From the NCBI RefSeq assembly GCF_004798705.1, contig NZ_CP039290.1, forward strand, positions 1,116,001 through 1,180,000: a stretch of 64,000 nucleotides of DNA, in the 5' to 3' direction. Below, one piece after another: positions 37,800 through 46,072 of this stretch; within the stretch, counting starts at the first letter, position 1; each line of letters begins with the position of its first letter. A program made the position numbers and the translations under genes. The notes beneath the pieces are model-generated. The model did no database searches and was not told the DNA's origin. It saw nothing but the letters and a program-made list of their open reading frames with translations. Source of the stretch: Arthrobacter sp. PAMC25564 (GTDB lineage Bacteria; Actinomycetota; Actinomycetes; Actinomycetales; Micrococcaceae).

Positions 37800-38150
37800 A
37801 TGAGCACAACTTGTATTGCACTGATAGTTCCGGACCAGCTCAACCGGCCGGTCCGGGTGGAGTCGCTTGAGCCGAGCCTGGAGAACCTCCAGCTGCTGGT
37901 CGGCGGAGACGTGGAGTCCGTGGCCCGCGGTGACTGGCACGTCTATTTCAATTCTGTCGGCAAGATCAGCAACCTGCCGCCCAATCTGCGGGCCAGCCAA
38001 TTGACGCACGAGTGCGGGCTCGACCTGGCCGACGCGGCCCGTGGCACCGCCGTGTTCCTGGGCCAGGCTGAGCACGGCGCCGAGGCTGATGTGCCAGCCC
38101 ACCTGGTCCGCCGGGCAACGGAGCTGTTCGGCACGCCACTGGCGGCGTAG
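37800..38150 (+). CDS. DUF3846-like small protein
   Basis: The 116-residue protein fits DUF3846: SLEPSLENLQLLVGGDVE at the start, NSVGKISNLPPNLRAS in the middle and a RGTAVFLGQ strand near the end. GAGGAAA lies upstream of the ATG. DUF3846 proteins are common on plasmids, phages and integrated elements and have no assigned function. Together with the next small gene this may be mobile-element cargo. Confidence 0.7.
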   Translation: MSTTCIALIVPDQLNRPVRVESLEPSLENLQLLVGGDVESVARGDWHVYFNSVGKISNLPPNLRASQLTHECGLDLADAARGTAVFLGQAEHGAEADVPAHLVRRATELFGTPLAA

Positions 38151-38195
38151 GCGTATTGCACCTGGGCTGGAAACCGACCGGCGGGAGCCGTGGCA

Positions 38196-38510
38196 TCACG
38201 GCAGCCAGCCCTGCTCGAAGTCCGGATGGTCGTAGTAGGGCAGCGCGAGTGCATTCAGCGAGTCCGCCATCCAGCCGATGGCCTGCGGAACCCATCGCCC
38301 GTCCCCGTGCGGGTCGCTGACCATCGATGCCAGAGCGGACTGCCTTGCCGTTTCCACGACGCTGATCAGCCTTTTCTTCGCCTCGCACTCCAGCAGCAGG
38401 CGGCGTTCGTACCATTTGCCCGACTCGGAGACGGACCTGTCGCTGAGGAGCTTTCGGGCGGCCGCCTCATCCTCCCTGATGCGCTCGGACAGGAATTCAA
38501 CTATGTCCAC
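38196..38510 (-). CDS. DUF6221-like small protein
   Basis: The 104-residue product begins MDIVEFLSERIREDEAAAR, has LLECEAKKRLISVV in the middle and ends LALPYYDHPDFEQGWLP. I recognise this as the DUF6221 pattern, frequent in actinobacteria and of unknown function. The start is GTG at 38510, without a clear ribosome binding site. It is convergent with the DUF3846 gene. Confidence 0.7.
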   Translation of the reverse strand: MDIVEFLSERIREDEAAARKLLSDRSVSESGKWYERRLLLECEAKKRLISVVETARQSALASMVSDPHGDGRWVPQAIGWMADSLNALALPYYDHPDFEQGWLP

Positions 38511-38589
38511 AAACCGAGATTACGCGTCCCGCCGCCCCGTGGATAAGAGAGGAAAAGTTTCAGCAAGCGGGGGCGGCGGCCCGGGGGAG

Positions 38590-39339
38590 TCAGGAGCGTG
38601 CGGTGTTCCGGACGGCTCCCACAACACTCGATGCCTCGGCGACGAACATGGCCGTATCGCTGCTGGCCATGACGAAGTCGAAGCCCTGGTCCAGTGCGGC
38701 ACGGGCGCCGGCCGCTGTCCCCGAGGCGAAGCCGCACGGCTTGCCCGCCTGGTGGGCGACCTTCAGGGCATGGAGGTAGAGCCGGACGACCTCGGGGTCT
38801 GACGGTGTGGTCCCCATGTCCATGCTGAGGTCGGCGACGCCGACGAACAGCGCGTCCACGCCCGCCACGGCCGCGATCTTCTCCACGTTGTCGATGGCCA
38901 GCTTGCTTTCAAGCTGGGGGATGCACAGCGCCGTGTCGTTACCGGACGCCAGATAGTCGGCTGTCGGGAGAGTTCCCCAGCGGCCGGCGCGGCTGGTGCC
39001 GCCGGCGCCCCGGATGCCGAGCGGCGGGAAGCGGACCGATCTGGCCGCCAGTTCCGCCTGTTCGGGGGTGTCGATATGGGGGATCAGCACGCCGCCGGCG
39101 CCGGCATCCAGGATCCGCTGGATGGAGGCCGGCCGCAGCTCGTCCACCCGGACCAAGGCCAGCAGGCCCTCGGAGGTGGCTGTGTTCACCAGCTGGTAGG
39201 CGGTGCGGATGTCGATCGGGGCATGTTCCTGGTCGATGACGACGAAGTCGTAGCCGGCGTGCGCCAGGATCTGGACCGATTCGATGGTAGGAAGTTTGAC
39301 CCAGGTGCCGACTGCCCCTGGCGTGTTAAGGATGGACAC
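38590..39339 (-). CDS. HpcH/HpaI-family aldolase (class II pyruvate-type)
   Basis: The 249-residue TIM-barrel aldolase has GTWVKLPTIESVQILAHAG, DFVVIDQEHAPIDI with catalytic-site residues, GVLIPHIDTPEQAE and the metal Glu/Asp pair in IPQLESKLAIDN and DALFVGVADLSMDMG. Family members cleave 2-keto-3-deoxy acids or 4-hydroxy-2-oxo acids to pyruvate plus an aldehyde. The substrate is unknown. It is the second gene after a cupin protein in an operon divergent from an IclR gene. GTG 39339 has GAAGG upstream. Confidence 0.85.
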   Translation of the reverse strand: MSILNTPGAVGTWVKLPTIESVQILAHAGYDFVVIDQEHAPIDIRTAYQLVNTATSEGLLALVRVDELRPASIQRILDAGAGGVLIPHIDTPEQAELAARSVRFPPLGIRGAGGTSRAGRWGTLPTADYLASGNDTALCIPQLESKLAIDNVEKIAAVAGVDALFVGVADLSMDMGTTPSDPEVVRLYLHALKVAHQAGKPCGFASGTAAGARAALDQGFDFVMASSDTAMFVAEASSVVGAVRNTARS

Positions 39340-39401
39340 TGGAAACCTTCTTTTTCTTGGAGACCGGATGAGCGGGCGGACGTCGGGGCGGGCGTGCCGC
39401 G

Positions 39402-40304
39402 TTACTTGCGGGGATATTCGGCCGCGTTGAGCACCCAGCCGGGCTGATCGGAGAAGTCCTCACGCGGCGGGCTGAAGATGTCGATCAGGATGTTGCTGCC
39501 GGCCCCGGTTGCCCTGGTGGTGTGCACCGTGGGCGGCGGGATGATGGCCAGCGACGGACTGCCGACGGGGGTATGCTCGTCGTCCCTCCACTGGTTCATG
39601 TCGGGGGTCCACGGCGTCCGGATATGGTGGATGAAATCGCCGCGTACGGCCAGGGAACCTTGTTCGAAGTCGTCGTGATGGTGGGGCGAGAGCTTGCTGA
39701 TGTCGCGGGGTCCCTCGGTGGGGTACATGTAGTTGATCATCAGGGTGCGCGTGCGGAAGATGCGTCCGAACCGGCCAGGCTCGGGGGTGATGGTCTCCAG
39801 CGGGTAGACACGCAGTCTGTCACCGTCGGCAGGCTCCGGCCAGCTCTCCAGCGCTGCGACCCGCGGGTGGGCTTCACGATAGTCCGCGGCGTTGGCAGCC
39901 AGGGCCGCGAGATCCCCGGTACGGATGTCAAAAACGCGGACCACCTCCGTGGGCTGATCGGCCACGATCACGGATTCGCCTGGCGGAACCACCACAAGGC
40001 TTTGACCCTTCGCGGTTAGCTGTTCGTCCCCGGCATGGACGGTGACCACGGCGTCATCCTGGTGCAGGATGGCGACGTATTCGTCCTGTCCGGCCGGGCG
40101 GCGCAGTTCATCCCCGGCCACCACCCTCGAGTACGCCACGACGAAGTTCTGGCCGCGGGTGATCCAGGTCCGGCTGCCCAACGCGCTGACCTCGCTTGGC
40201 TCGCCGTCGAACTCCGTGTAATGGGGGGCCGCAATGGCGGCGTCTGCTGCGGCCGGGGGAGTGCTGCGGCCCAGGCCGGCGCGGGGATCGGACTTATCAA
40301 ACAT
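39402..40304 (-). CDS. Bicupin-like protein of catabolic cluster
   Basis: The 300-residue protein has two beta-sandwich halves. The N-terminal half includes SRVVAGDELRRPAGQDEYVAI-type cupin text (split at the turn) and VVVPPGESVIV; the C-terminal half is His-rich: LSPHHHDDFEQGSL, FIHHIRTPW and IPPPTVHTTRATG, good metal ligands. It could be a dioxygenase or isomerase of the cupin superfamily. It lies upstream of the HpaI-type aldolase with 60 bases between, both divergent from IclR. AAGGAGAGACC precedes the ATG. Confidence 0.7.
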   Translation of the reverse strand: MFDKSDPRAGLGRSTPPAAADAAIAAPHYTEFDGEPSEVSALGSRTWITRGQNFVVAYSRVVAGDELRRPAGQDEYVAILHQDDAVVTVHAGDEQLTAKGQSLVVVPPGESVIVADQPTEVVRVFDIRTGDLAALAANAADYREAHPRVAALESWPEPADGDRLRVYPLETITPEPGRFGRIFRTRTLMINYMYPTEGPRDISKLSPHHHDDFEQGSLAVRGDFIHHIRTPWTPDMNQWRDDEHTPVGSPSLAIIPPPTVHTTRATGAGSNILIDIFSPPREDFSDQPGWVLNAAEYPRK

Positions 40305-40347
40305 GGCGGGTCTCTCCTTCGAGGACGGGGTTCAGTTCCACACGCTT

Positions 40348-40509
40348 GTTCGTTATGAACATGTGTATTTCGTATTCTGAACAAAATCCGGTGGCTGGCT
40401 TGGCGGTAAAGGACTCTTCCACTTGCCAGTGTGTCCCATTTCACTTAGAGTAGCAACAAATAGTTCCGCATTGCGAACATGCAAATCGCGATACGAACAG
40501 ATTGCGAAC
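40348..40509. promoter_or_regulatory. Divergent control region with repeated CGAAC/GTTCG half-sites (putative IclR operators)
   Basis: The gap between the cupin gene and the IclR gene holds GTTCGTTATGAAC (40348-40360), GTTCCGCATTGCGAAC (40463-40478), ATACGAAC (40491-40498) and TTGCGAAC (40502-40509). The half-site GCGAAC or GTTCG is repeated in both orientations, as expected for IclR dimers controlling both directions. Confidence 0.55.
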
Positions 40510-40521
40510 AAAGAGGCTCCC

Positions 40522-41337
40522 ATGTCTGAAGAAAACTCCACCGGTTCCGCGTCGGACATCCAGGCCGTCACCCGCGCCGCCCAGATCCTGCAGTTGTTCG
40601 GTCCCAACCGGCCGCAACTGACGGCTGCGGAAGCCTCGGATCTGTTGAACCTGAACCGGTCCACCGTGTACCGGTACTGCAACTCGCTGGTGGCCGCAGG
40701 ACTGCTGGAACGCGGCCACGCCATCGGGTCCTTTGTGCCGGGCGGCCTTCTCCTTCAGCTCGGGGCCTTCGCCATGAGCCAGCGCAAGGTCCTGGACCTC
40801 GCTCCGGCCGTCATGCGGGACCTGAGTCTTGGAGCCCACATGACGGCCGTCCTGAGCCTGTGGGGTTCGGGAGGACCCGTGGTGTCACGGGTGGAGGAAG
40901 ACACCAGCCGCAATGTGGTCGTCTCCGTGCGGGTCGGCTCGCAACTGCCACTCACCTCGGCCCAGGCCAAGGTCTTCCTTGCTTTCACCCCGGACCCGCT
41001 GCGCGCCGAACGAATGCTCTCGGCCTTCCCGCCGGAACAGCAGGACGCGCTCCGCGCCGAAATCGAGCTCACGCGGGAGATGGGGGTGGCCACCAGCCCG
41101 GACCTCGGGGGTGTCAACGCCGTTGCGGCGCCGATCTTCGACGAGCACGGAATCTGTGCCACGCTCGCCCTCGTCGCCACCAACCACGTCCTGAACCTGG
41201 ACCGCGAATCGCAGGCTGCCTGGGATGTGGCCACGGCGGCGGCAGAACTGTCCGCCGCCCTCGGCGGCGGAACCCAGCGAAACCAGACCACCGGCCGGTC
41301 GGCCGACGTCGTCGCCCAACACGCCCAGCGCAACTGA
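40522..41337 (+). CDS. IclR-family regulator of catabolic cluster
   Basis: The 271-residue protein has the winged helix QAVTRAAQILQLFG ... LTAAEASDLLNLNRSTVYRY and an IclR effector domain (GAHMTAVLSLWGSGGPVVSR to GGVNAVAAPIFDEHG). It starts at 40522 behind AAAGAGGC; the 33-codon upstream extension covers the operator repeats. It heads a set with an MFS transporter and a DUF6282 hydrolase. Confidence 0.88.
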   Translation: MSEENSTGSASDIQAVTRAAQILQLFGPNRPQLTAAEASDLLNLNRSTVYRYCNSLVAAGLLERGHAIGSFVPGGLLLQLGAFAMSQRKVLDLAPAVMRDLSLGAHMTAVLSLWGSGGPVVSRVEEDTSRNVVVSVRVGSQLPLTSAQAKVFLAFTPDPLRAERMLSAFPPEQQDALRAEIELTREMGVATSPDLGGVNAVAAPIFDEHGICATLALVATNHVLNLDRESQAAWDVATAAAELSAALGGGTQRNQTTGRSADVVAQHAQRN

Positions 41338-41387
41338 GAACCAGCCCCACCGTCATGAATTCCACCAACAATCAACGGAGGACGACG

Positions 41388-42776
41388 ATGTCCGCACACA
41401 GCACCCTGCAAGCCCCCGCGAAACCCGCCCGGACAAAACCCGCCGGACGAAACCGCGGCGGGAACACCAACCCGGGGCGTTCAGCGCTCAAGGGCGGAAT
41501 CTTCGGCTACTACGCCGACCAGTTCGACATCTACCTGCCGATCATCACCCTGGCACCGGCCATGATCTACTTCCAGCCACCTGAAATGGACAAGGGGACC
41601 GCCGCAACCATCGCCTCCCTCGTCTTCGCGTCCACCCTCGTCGCACGACCGCTGGGCTCGGCCATCTTCGGGCACTTCGCGGACAAGTTCGGGCGCCACA
41701 AACTCACACTCGTGGCCCTCGCCGGCTTCGGCCTGGCGACCTTTGGAATCGCCTTCCTGCCCGGCTATGAGACGGTCGGTACCCTCTCAATCATTCTGCT
41801 GGTGCTCCTCCGCTTCCTCGGTGGCGTTTTCCTCGGCGGCGAATACTCCACAGCCGTACCGCTGGCCATGGAATGGACGCCCAAGAAGCGCCGTGGGCTG
41901 GCCAGCGGCCTGATCACCGCCACCAACCCCCTGGCCAACGCCACCATCGCGGTCCTGACCTTTGTGCTGCTCATGCTCCTTCCGGCCGGAAGCGTGAGTT
42001 CCCCGTACGTCCAGTGGGGCTGGCGCATCCCGTTCGTGATCGGCGGACTGCTGGCCGCCGTCGTGTTCATCTACTACGTCCGCAACGTGGAGGAGGCCCC
42101 GGATTTCGAAGCCTCGACGGCCAAGGAATCACCGGTAAGGGCGCTCTTCCTGGGCCGCCACCGCCGCAGCCTCATGCAGGTCTTCATCCTCATGACCGGG
42201 CTGTGGTTCCTCACCAACGTCGCAGCGGCCATCCTGCCCGCCACCCTGAAAAACGCCGTGGGTGTGCCCGACAAGACCGTCAGCGTGATCATGCTGATTG
42301 CCTCGGTCGTCACCGTCGGCGGGTTCCTGGGGGCTGCCGCCCTCTCGCAGAAACTCGGACGCCGGCGCTTCTACATCGGCTTCGGCATCACCTCGGTGAT
42401 CGTCGCATCGGCGGCATTCCTCGTGCTCCTGAACACTCCGGCGGATAACCTCGTTGCGGTCACCGCCCTGGCCATCGTGATCGATGTCTTCACCATCTCA
42501 GCCTTCGGACCCGTCGCCGCGTACCTCACCGAGCGGTTCCCGGCGGCGATCCGGGCAAGCGGCTACGGCATCGGCTACAGCTTCGCCCTGATCATCCCGG
42601 CGTTTTACGCCTTCTACCTGAGCGGCCTCACCGCCTTCATGCCGATGGGCTACACCCCCGTCGTCCTCATCGTCGTCGGAGGCCTGCTGCTGGCGGCCGG
42701 CGCCTACCTCGGCCCGGAAACCCGCGACGTGGACATGGGCCCTTCCGCCGTTGAGCCGGCCGGCACTCCGGCCTAG
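41388..42776 (+). CDS. MFS metabolite:proton symporter of catabolic cluster
   Basis: The 462-residue 12-helix protein belongs to the metabolite:H+ symporter (MHS) group: GYYADQFDIYLPIITL after a basic 35-residue N-terminus, GHFADKFGRHKLTLV (motif A) and GGVFLGGEYSTAVPLAMEW. Such carriers import organic acids, and the position between IclR and a hydrolase suggests uptake of the cluster's substrate. GGAGG lies six bases before ATG 41388. Confidence 0.88.
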   Translation: MSAHSTLQAPAKPARTKPAGRNRGGNTNPGRSALKGGIFGYYADQFDIYLPIITLAPAMIYFQPPEMDKGTAATIASLVFASTLVARPLGSAIFGHFADKFGRHKLTLVALAGFGLATFGIAFLPGYETVGTLSIILLVLLRFLGGVFLGGEYSTAVPLAMEWTPKKRRGLASGLITATNPLANATIAVLTFVLLMLLPAGSVSSPYVQWGWRIPFVIGGLLAAVVFIYYVRNVEEAPDFEASTAKESPVRALFLGRHRRSLMQVFILMTGLWFLTNVAAAILPATLKNAVGVPDKTVSVIMLIASVVTVGGFLGAAALSQKLGRRRFYIGFGITSVIVASAAFLVLLNTPADNLVAVTALAIVIDVFTISAFGPVAAYLTERFPAAIRASGYGIGYSFALIIPAFYAFYLSGLTAFMPMGYTPVVLIVVGGLLLAAGAYLGPETRDVDMGPSAVEPAGTPA

Positions 42777-42811
42777 GCCACGAACCCTGATCCGCTTCCA
42801 AGGAGAAACAA

Positions 42812-43735
42812 ATGACTATCCTCGCAGCTGACGAACACGTCTTCACCGACGGCAGGATCCCCGAACTCCTCGTCGGAGCCGTGGACCTTCACGTCCACCC
42901 CGCACCATCACCGTTCCCGCGCAACATCGGCATCCGCGGCGTTGCCGATCAGGCCCATGCGGCGGGTTTCCGGGCCATCCTGGTCAAGTCCCACCACCAC
43001 AGCATGGTCACGGATATTGCCGCCGTCGACGACGCCATCGGCGGCCTCCCGATCCCGGTCTACAGCGGTGTGGCACTGAACAACTACGTGGGCGGCATCA
43101 ACCCGTACGCGGTGGAACTCAGCCTCCAGATGGGCGGCCGGATGGTGTGGATGCCCACGGTGTCCTCCGAGCAGCACATCTGCGTCCACGAACGCGAAGA
43201 GCACCTGAAGTTCCCGTCCACCAGCATCAAGCTGCGGAAGACTACACCCATCCCCGTGCTCGACGAGGCGGGAAACCTGCTTCCGGAAACCGTGGAAGTC
43301 CTGCAGTTGGTCAAGGACGCCGACGCCATCCTCTCCACCGGGCACATGTCACCGCCTGAGATCACGGCCGTCCTTCGGGCCGCCAACAAGATGGGCCTCC
43401 GCCGGTTGGTGGTAAACCACCCGAACTTCGTCATCGAGGCCAACCCGGCCCAGGCCAGGGAGTGGGTCGACCTCGGAGCCGTCGTCGAGCACGGCCTCGT
43501 CCAGTACGACGACCGCACCACGTTCTTCCAGTGGCAGGTGGACACCATGCTGAGCTTCATCGACGCAGTGGGCGTCGACAACACCATCATCGGCTCCGAT
43601 CTGGGCCAGAAGAACAATCCCTTCCCCGTCGATTCCTACGAGCGCGTCCTGGGGCAACTGCTGGACGCCGGAGTCAGCCGGGCAGACATCCGAAAGCTCG
43701 TCGCCGTCAACACCGGCCGCGTCCTGGACGGGTAG
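42812..43735 (+). CDS. DUF6282 amidohydrolase-like protein
   Basis: The 307-residue protein has a metal-dependent-hydrolase TIM barrel: VDLHVHPAPSPFPR (HxH motif), LVKSHHHSMV, a late His in VVNHPNFVIEA, and Asp in GSDLGQKNNP. I assign it to the DUF6282 group of amidohydrolase-like proteins. AAGGAGAAACA precedes the ATG. Together with an aldolase, a cupin and a transporter it forms a catabolic unit whose substrate I cannot name. Confidence 0.75.
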   Translation: MTILAADEHVFTDGRIPELLVGAVDLHVHPAPSPFPRNIGIRGVADQAHAAGFRAILVKSHHHSMVTDIAAVDDAIGGLPIPVYSGVALNNYVGGINPYAVELSLQMGGRMVWMPTVSSEQHICVHEREEHLKFPSTSIKLRKTTPIPVLDEAGNLLPETVEVLQLVKDADAILSTGHMSPPEITAVLRAANKMGLRRLVVNHPNFVIEANPAQAREWVDLGAVVEHGLVQYDDRTTFFQWQVDTMLSFIDAVGVDNTIIGSDLGQKNNPFPVDSYERVLGQLLDAGVSRADIRKLVAVNTGRVLDG

Positions 43736-43756
43736 CCAGCCGGGTAACTTCACAGC

Positions 43757-43800
43757 GTGCAAAGGACGACGGCGGGAAGTTCCGCCGTCGTCCTTTGCAC
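43757..43800 (+). terminator. Terminator hairpin, 19-bp perfect stem
   Basis: 43757-43775 pairs with 43782-43800 (loop GAAGTT), 22 bases after the DUF6282 stop. It belongs to the recurrent family and lies immediately upstream of the VOC gene. Confidence 0.8.
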
Positions 43801-43828
43801 TGTCAGACGGGTTCCCCAGCTCGATGGC

Positions 43829-44281
43829 GTGCATCACCTCAAGCTTCCGGTCCGCGATCTCGACCGTAGCCGTGAGTGGTTCCAGAGCCGGCTCGGCTAC
43901 ATCCTGGCGATGGAGTTCCGCGAAGACGGCAGAGTCATGGGCATTGCGCTAAGCCACCCGGATGGCGGCCCCAGACTGGCCCTGCGACTGAATCCGGACA
44001 AGGCAGCCGCCTCTTCCGGATTCGATTACTTTTCCATCGGCGCTCCGACCAAGGCAGCGATTGATGCCCTCTCCGCCCGGCTCACCGAACTGGGGAGGCC
44101 CATTCCGGAGTGCGGATCGCCTCTCGGGTGGATACTTGCCGGACTCTCGGACCCGGACGGACATGAGATCCGCTTCTACACTACGGAATCGCACAAGCAA
44201 GCGCCGGAAGGGCAGGTGTATGTTGTGGACAGTGCCCGGCCCGCGGCCGGCCACCGCGACCAGGAGGCGCCTCCGCGGTGA
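43829..44281 (+). CDS. VOC-family protein, start uncertain
   Basis: The frame encodes a glyoxalase/extradiol-type VOC domain: HHLKLPVRDLDRSREWF, then FDYFSIGAPTKAAIDALSARL and GLSDPDGHEIRFYT with a conserved metal Glu. The only starts are GTG 43829, directly at the domain edge and without a ribosome binding site, or GTG 43757, which lies inside the terminator stem. The gene could be 5'-truncated. After the domain comes a 25-residue disordered tail. A second terminator follows at 44286. Confidence 0.7.
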   Translation: MHHLKLPVRDLDRSREWFQSRLGYILAMEFREDGRVMGIALSHPDGGPRLALRLNPDKAAASSGFDYFSIGAPTKAAIDALSARLTELGRPIPECGSPLGWILAGLSDPDGHEIRFYTTESHKQAPEGQVYVVDSARPAAGHRDQEAPPR

Positions 44282-44285
44282 CGTA

Positions 44286-44323
44286 AAGAGGACGACGGCG
44301 GGAGGTTCCGCCGTCGTCCTCTT
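44286..44323. terminator. Bidirectional terminator hairpin between convergent genes
   Basis: A 16-bp perfect stem (44286-44301 with 44308-44323, loop GAGGTT) between the VOC stop (44281) and the amt stop (44341). Recurrent family. Confidence 0.8.
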
Positions 44324-44340
44324 GCGTCCGGGGGAATGCC

Positions 44341-45678
44341 CTAAACGAGGCTGTCTTCCTGTGCATGCTGCCGCTGGACGGTGTGCGCGGCCTGCGCGGC
44401 GTGCACGTGGTGGAACGGGCTGAACCGGCTGAGGCCCAGTTCGGCGAAGAAGTAGGCGGTCTCGGCGTGTTCGGAGCGGTCCACACCGGCGATCTCGTCT
44501 TCGTGGCTGACCCGGAAGCCAAGGGTCTTGTGGATGGTGATGCCGATGATGGCGGTCGCGAGGCCGGACAGCGTGACGGTGATCAGTACGGCAACCGTCT
44601 GGGCGATGAGCTGGTGGAATCCGCCTCCGTAGAAGAGGCCGCCGCCGTTGCCGTTGACCGGCAGGGCGATGAAACCCAGCGCCAGGGTGCCGATCAGGCC
44701 GCCGCCAAGGTGGACTCCTACGACGTCGAGCGAGTCATCAAAGCCGAACTTGTACTTGAGGTCCACGAACACGGCGCAGGCTGCGCCTGCCAGCAGGCCC
44801 AGTCCCAGGGCGGCGAGCGGGCTGATGTTCGCGCAGGACGGGGTGATTGCGACCAGGCCGGCGACGGCGCCGGAGGCTGCGCCGAGCGAGGTGGGGTGGC
44901 CGTGGCGGATCTTCTCGGTCACCAGCCAGCTGATCATCGCCGCGGCGGGGGCTGCCAGGGTGTTGACCCAGATGAGGCCGGCCTGTTCCGCCGTGGTGGC
45001 AGCGCCGGCGTTGAAGCCGAACCAGCCGAACCACAGGATGCCGGCGCCGAGCATAACGAAGGGGATGTTGTGGGGGCGGTGGTTCGGGTCCTTGCTGAAG
45101 CCGTGGCGGTTGCCCAGGATCAGGACCAGGACCAGAGCGGCGGTACCGGAGCTGATCTCGACGACGGTGCCGCCGGCGAAGTCGATCACCGGGCCGAAGA
45201 TGGAACTCACGGCCCCACCCGCGCTCATCAGTCCGCCGCCCCAGACCATGAAGTCAAGCGGGCAGTAGACGAGGGTGATCCAGATGGGCACGAAGAGGGC
45301 CCAGGACATGAACTTGGCCCGGTCCGCGATGGCGCCGCTGATCAGGGCCACGGTGATGATGGCGAACGTCGCACTGTAGCCGGCCTTGATCAGGTCAGGC
45401 GAACCGATGATGTTGCTCAGTCCGAAGCTGGCGAACGGGTCACCGAAAATGCCCAGAATGCCCTTGCCGGTGCTCATCGAGTAGCCCCAGAGGACCCAGA
45501 CAACGCCGACGATGCCGACTGAGATGAAGCTCATCATCATCATGTTGAGCGAGGCCTTGGCCCGGGTCATGCCGCCATAAAACAGGCCCAGTGCCGGAGT
45601 CATCAGCAACACAAGCGCCGCCGAGAACATCATCCAGACGTTTCCCGCAGTGAGTACCACGTGTGCGTCCCTTCCCAT
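44341..45678 (-). CDS. amt: Ammonium transporter (Amt/MEP/Rh) with altered twin-His site
   Basis: The 445-residue 11-helix protein aligns along its length with AmtB: ALGLFYGGMTRAK, FAIITVALISGAIADR, DFAGGTVVEISSG, GWFGFNAGAAT and VVGVHLGGGLIG. In E. coli AmtB the first pore His is in PIAHMVWGGG; here the text is PLDFMVWGGG, so Phe occupies that position, while the second His (GVHLGGG) is kept. The His of GGTVVHI is Glu. A His-rich C-terminal tail follows. The start may be ATG 45702 instead. Putative GlnR boxes lie upstream. No glnK is adjacent. Confidence 0.88.
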   Translation of the reverse strand: MGRDAHVVLTAGNVWMMFSAALVLLMTPALGLFYGGMTRAKASLNMMMMSFISVGIVGVVWVLWGYSMSTGKGILGIFGDPFASFGLSNIIGSPDLIKAGYSATFAIITVALISGAIADRAKFMSWALFVPIWITLVYCPLDFMVWGGGLMSAGGAVSSIFGPVIDFAGGTVVEISSGTAALVLVLILGNRHGFSKDPNHRPHNIPFVMLGAGILWFGWFGFNAGAATTAEQAGLIWVNTLAAPAAAMISWLVTEKIRHGHPTSLGAASGAVAGLVAITPSCANISPLAALGLGLLAGAACAVFVDLKYKFGFDDSLDVVGVHLGGGLIGTLALGFIALPVNGNGGGLFYGGGFHQLIAQTVAVLITVTLSGLATAIIGITIHKTLGFRVSHEDEIAGVDRSEHAETAYFFAELGLSRFSPFHHVHAAQAAHTVQRQHAQEDSLV

Positions 45679-45765
45679 CAGATCTGCCGTACCGGGACGC
45701 ATCGCGGCCGGCCCCCGTTCTTGATCAATCCTTCCGGAACGGTGTTTCCGAAAGTGGGGCGGTAG

Positions 45766-45835
45766 ATTGCGGGGAGGTTACAGGAACGGCCTTTGCGTAA
45801 AGACCGCGTATCAGTTTTGTTTCTGGAATGTTAAC
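45766..45835 (-). promoter_or_regulatory. Putative GlnR boxes upstream of amt
   Basis: On the amt strand, TTAAC-n6-GAAAC (45835-45819) and GTAAC-n6-GCAAT (45781-45766) resemble the actinobacterial GlnR consensus gTnAC-n6-GaAAC. Nitrogen control of amt by GlnR is known in Streptomyces and mycobacteria. The second site matches less well. Confidence 0.35.
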
Positions 45836-46072
45836 GGCGGCTATAGGCCCGGGAAGCCGGCCACTTTTGGAAAGAGCCGGATCCTTGGAATAGCGGGGGG
45901 TTGGCAGGTGCCGGGAGGCCAGCGACGGTGAGGTGCCGATGGAAGGACACCTCGACGCAAATTCTTGCGCTCCGGCAGCGGACGCGGGCCCCGTGGAGCT
46001 ATAGGAGGGAGGGGCCAGAAGAAGTATTCTGAAACCACCTCAATGAAGGCTGCTCTATCCAAGGAGCCCTAC
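45836..46072. other. Remainder of the amt/DUF3311 divergent intergenic region
   Basis: With the GlnR-like tract this makes almost 400 bases without a gene between amt and the DUF3311 gene. It should contain the + strand promoter; the only clear element is the AAGGAG ribosome binding site at 46061-46066. Confidence 0.4.

Noticed and set aside
11571..44323. The repeated hairpins as a CRISPR array
   Set aside because: Copies are isolated by kilobases, palindromic and located behind genes; there are no spacers or cas genes.
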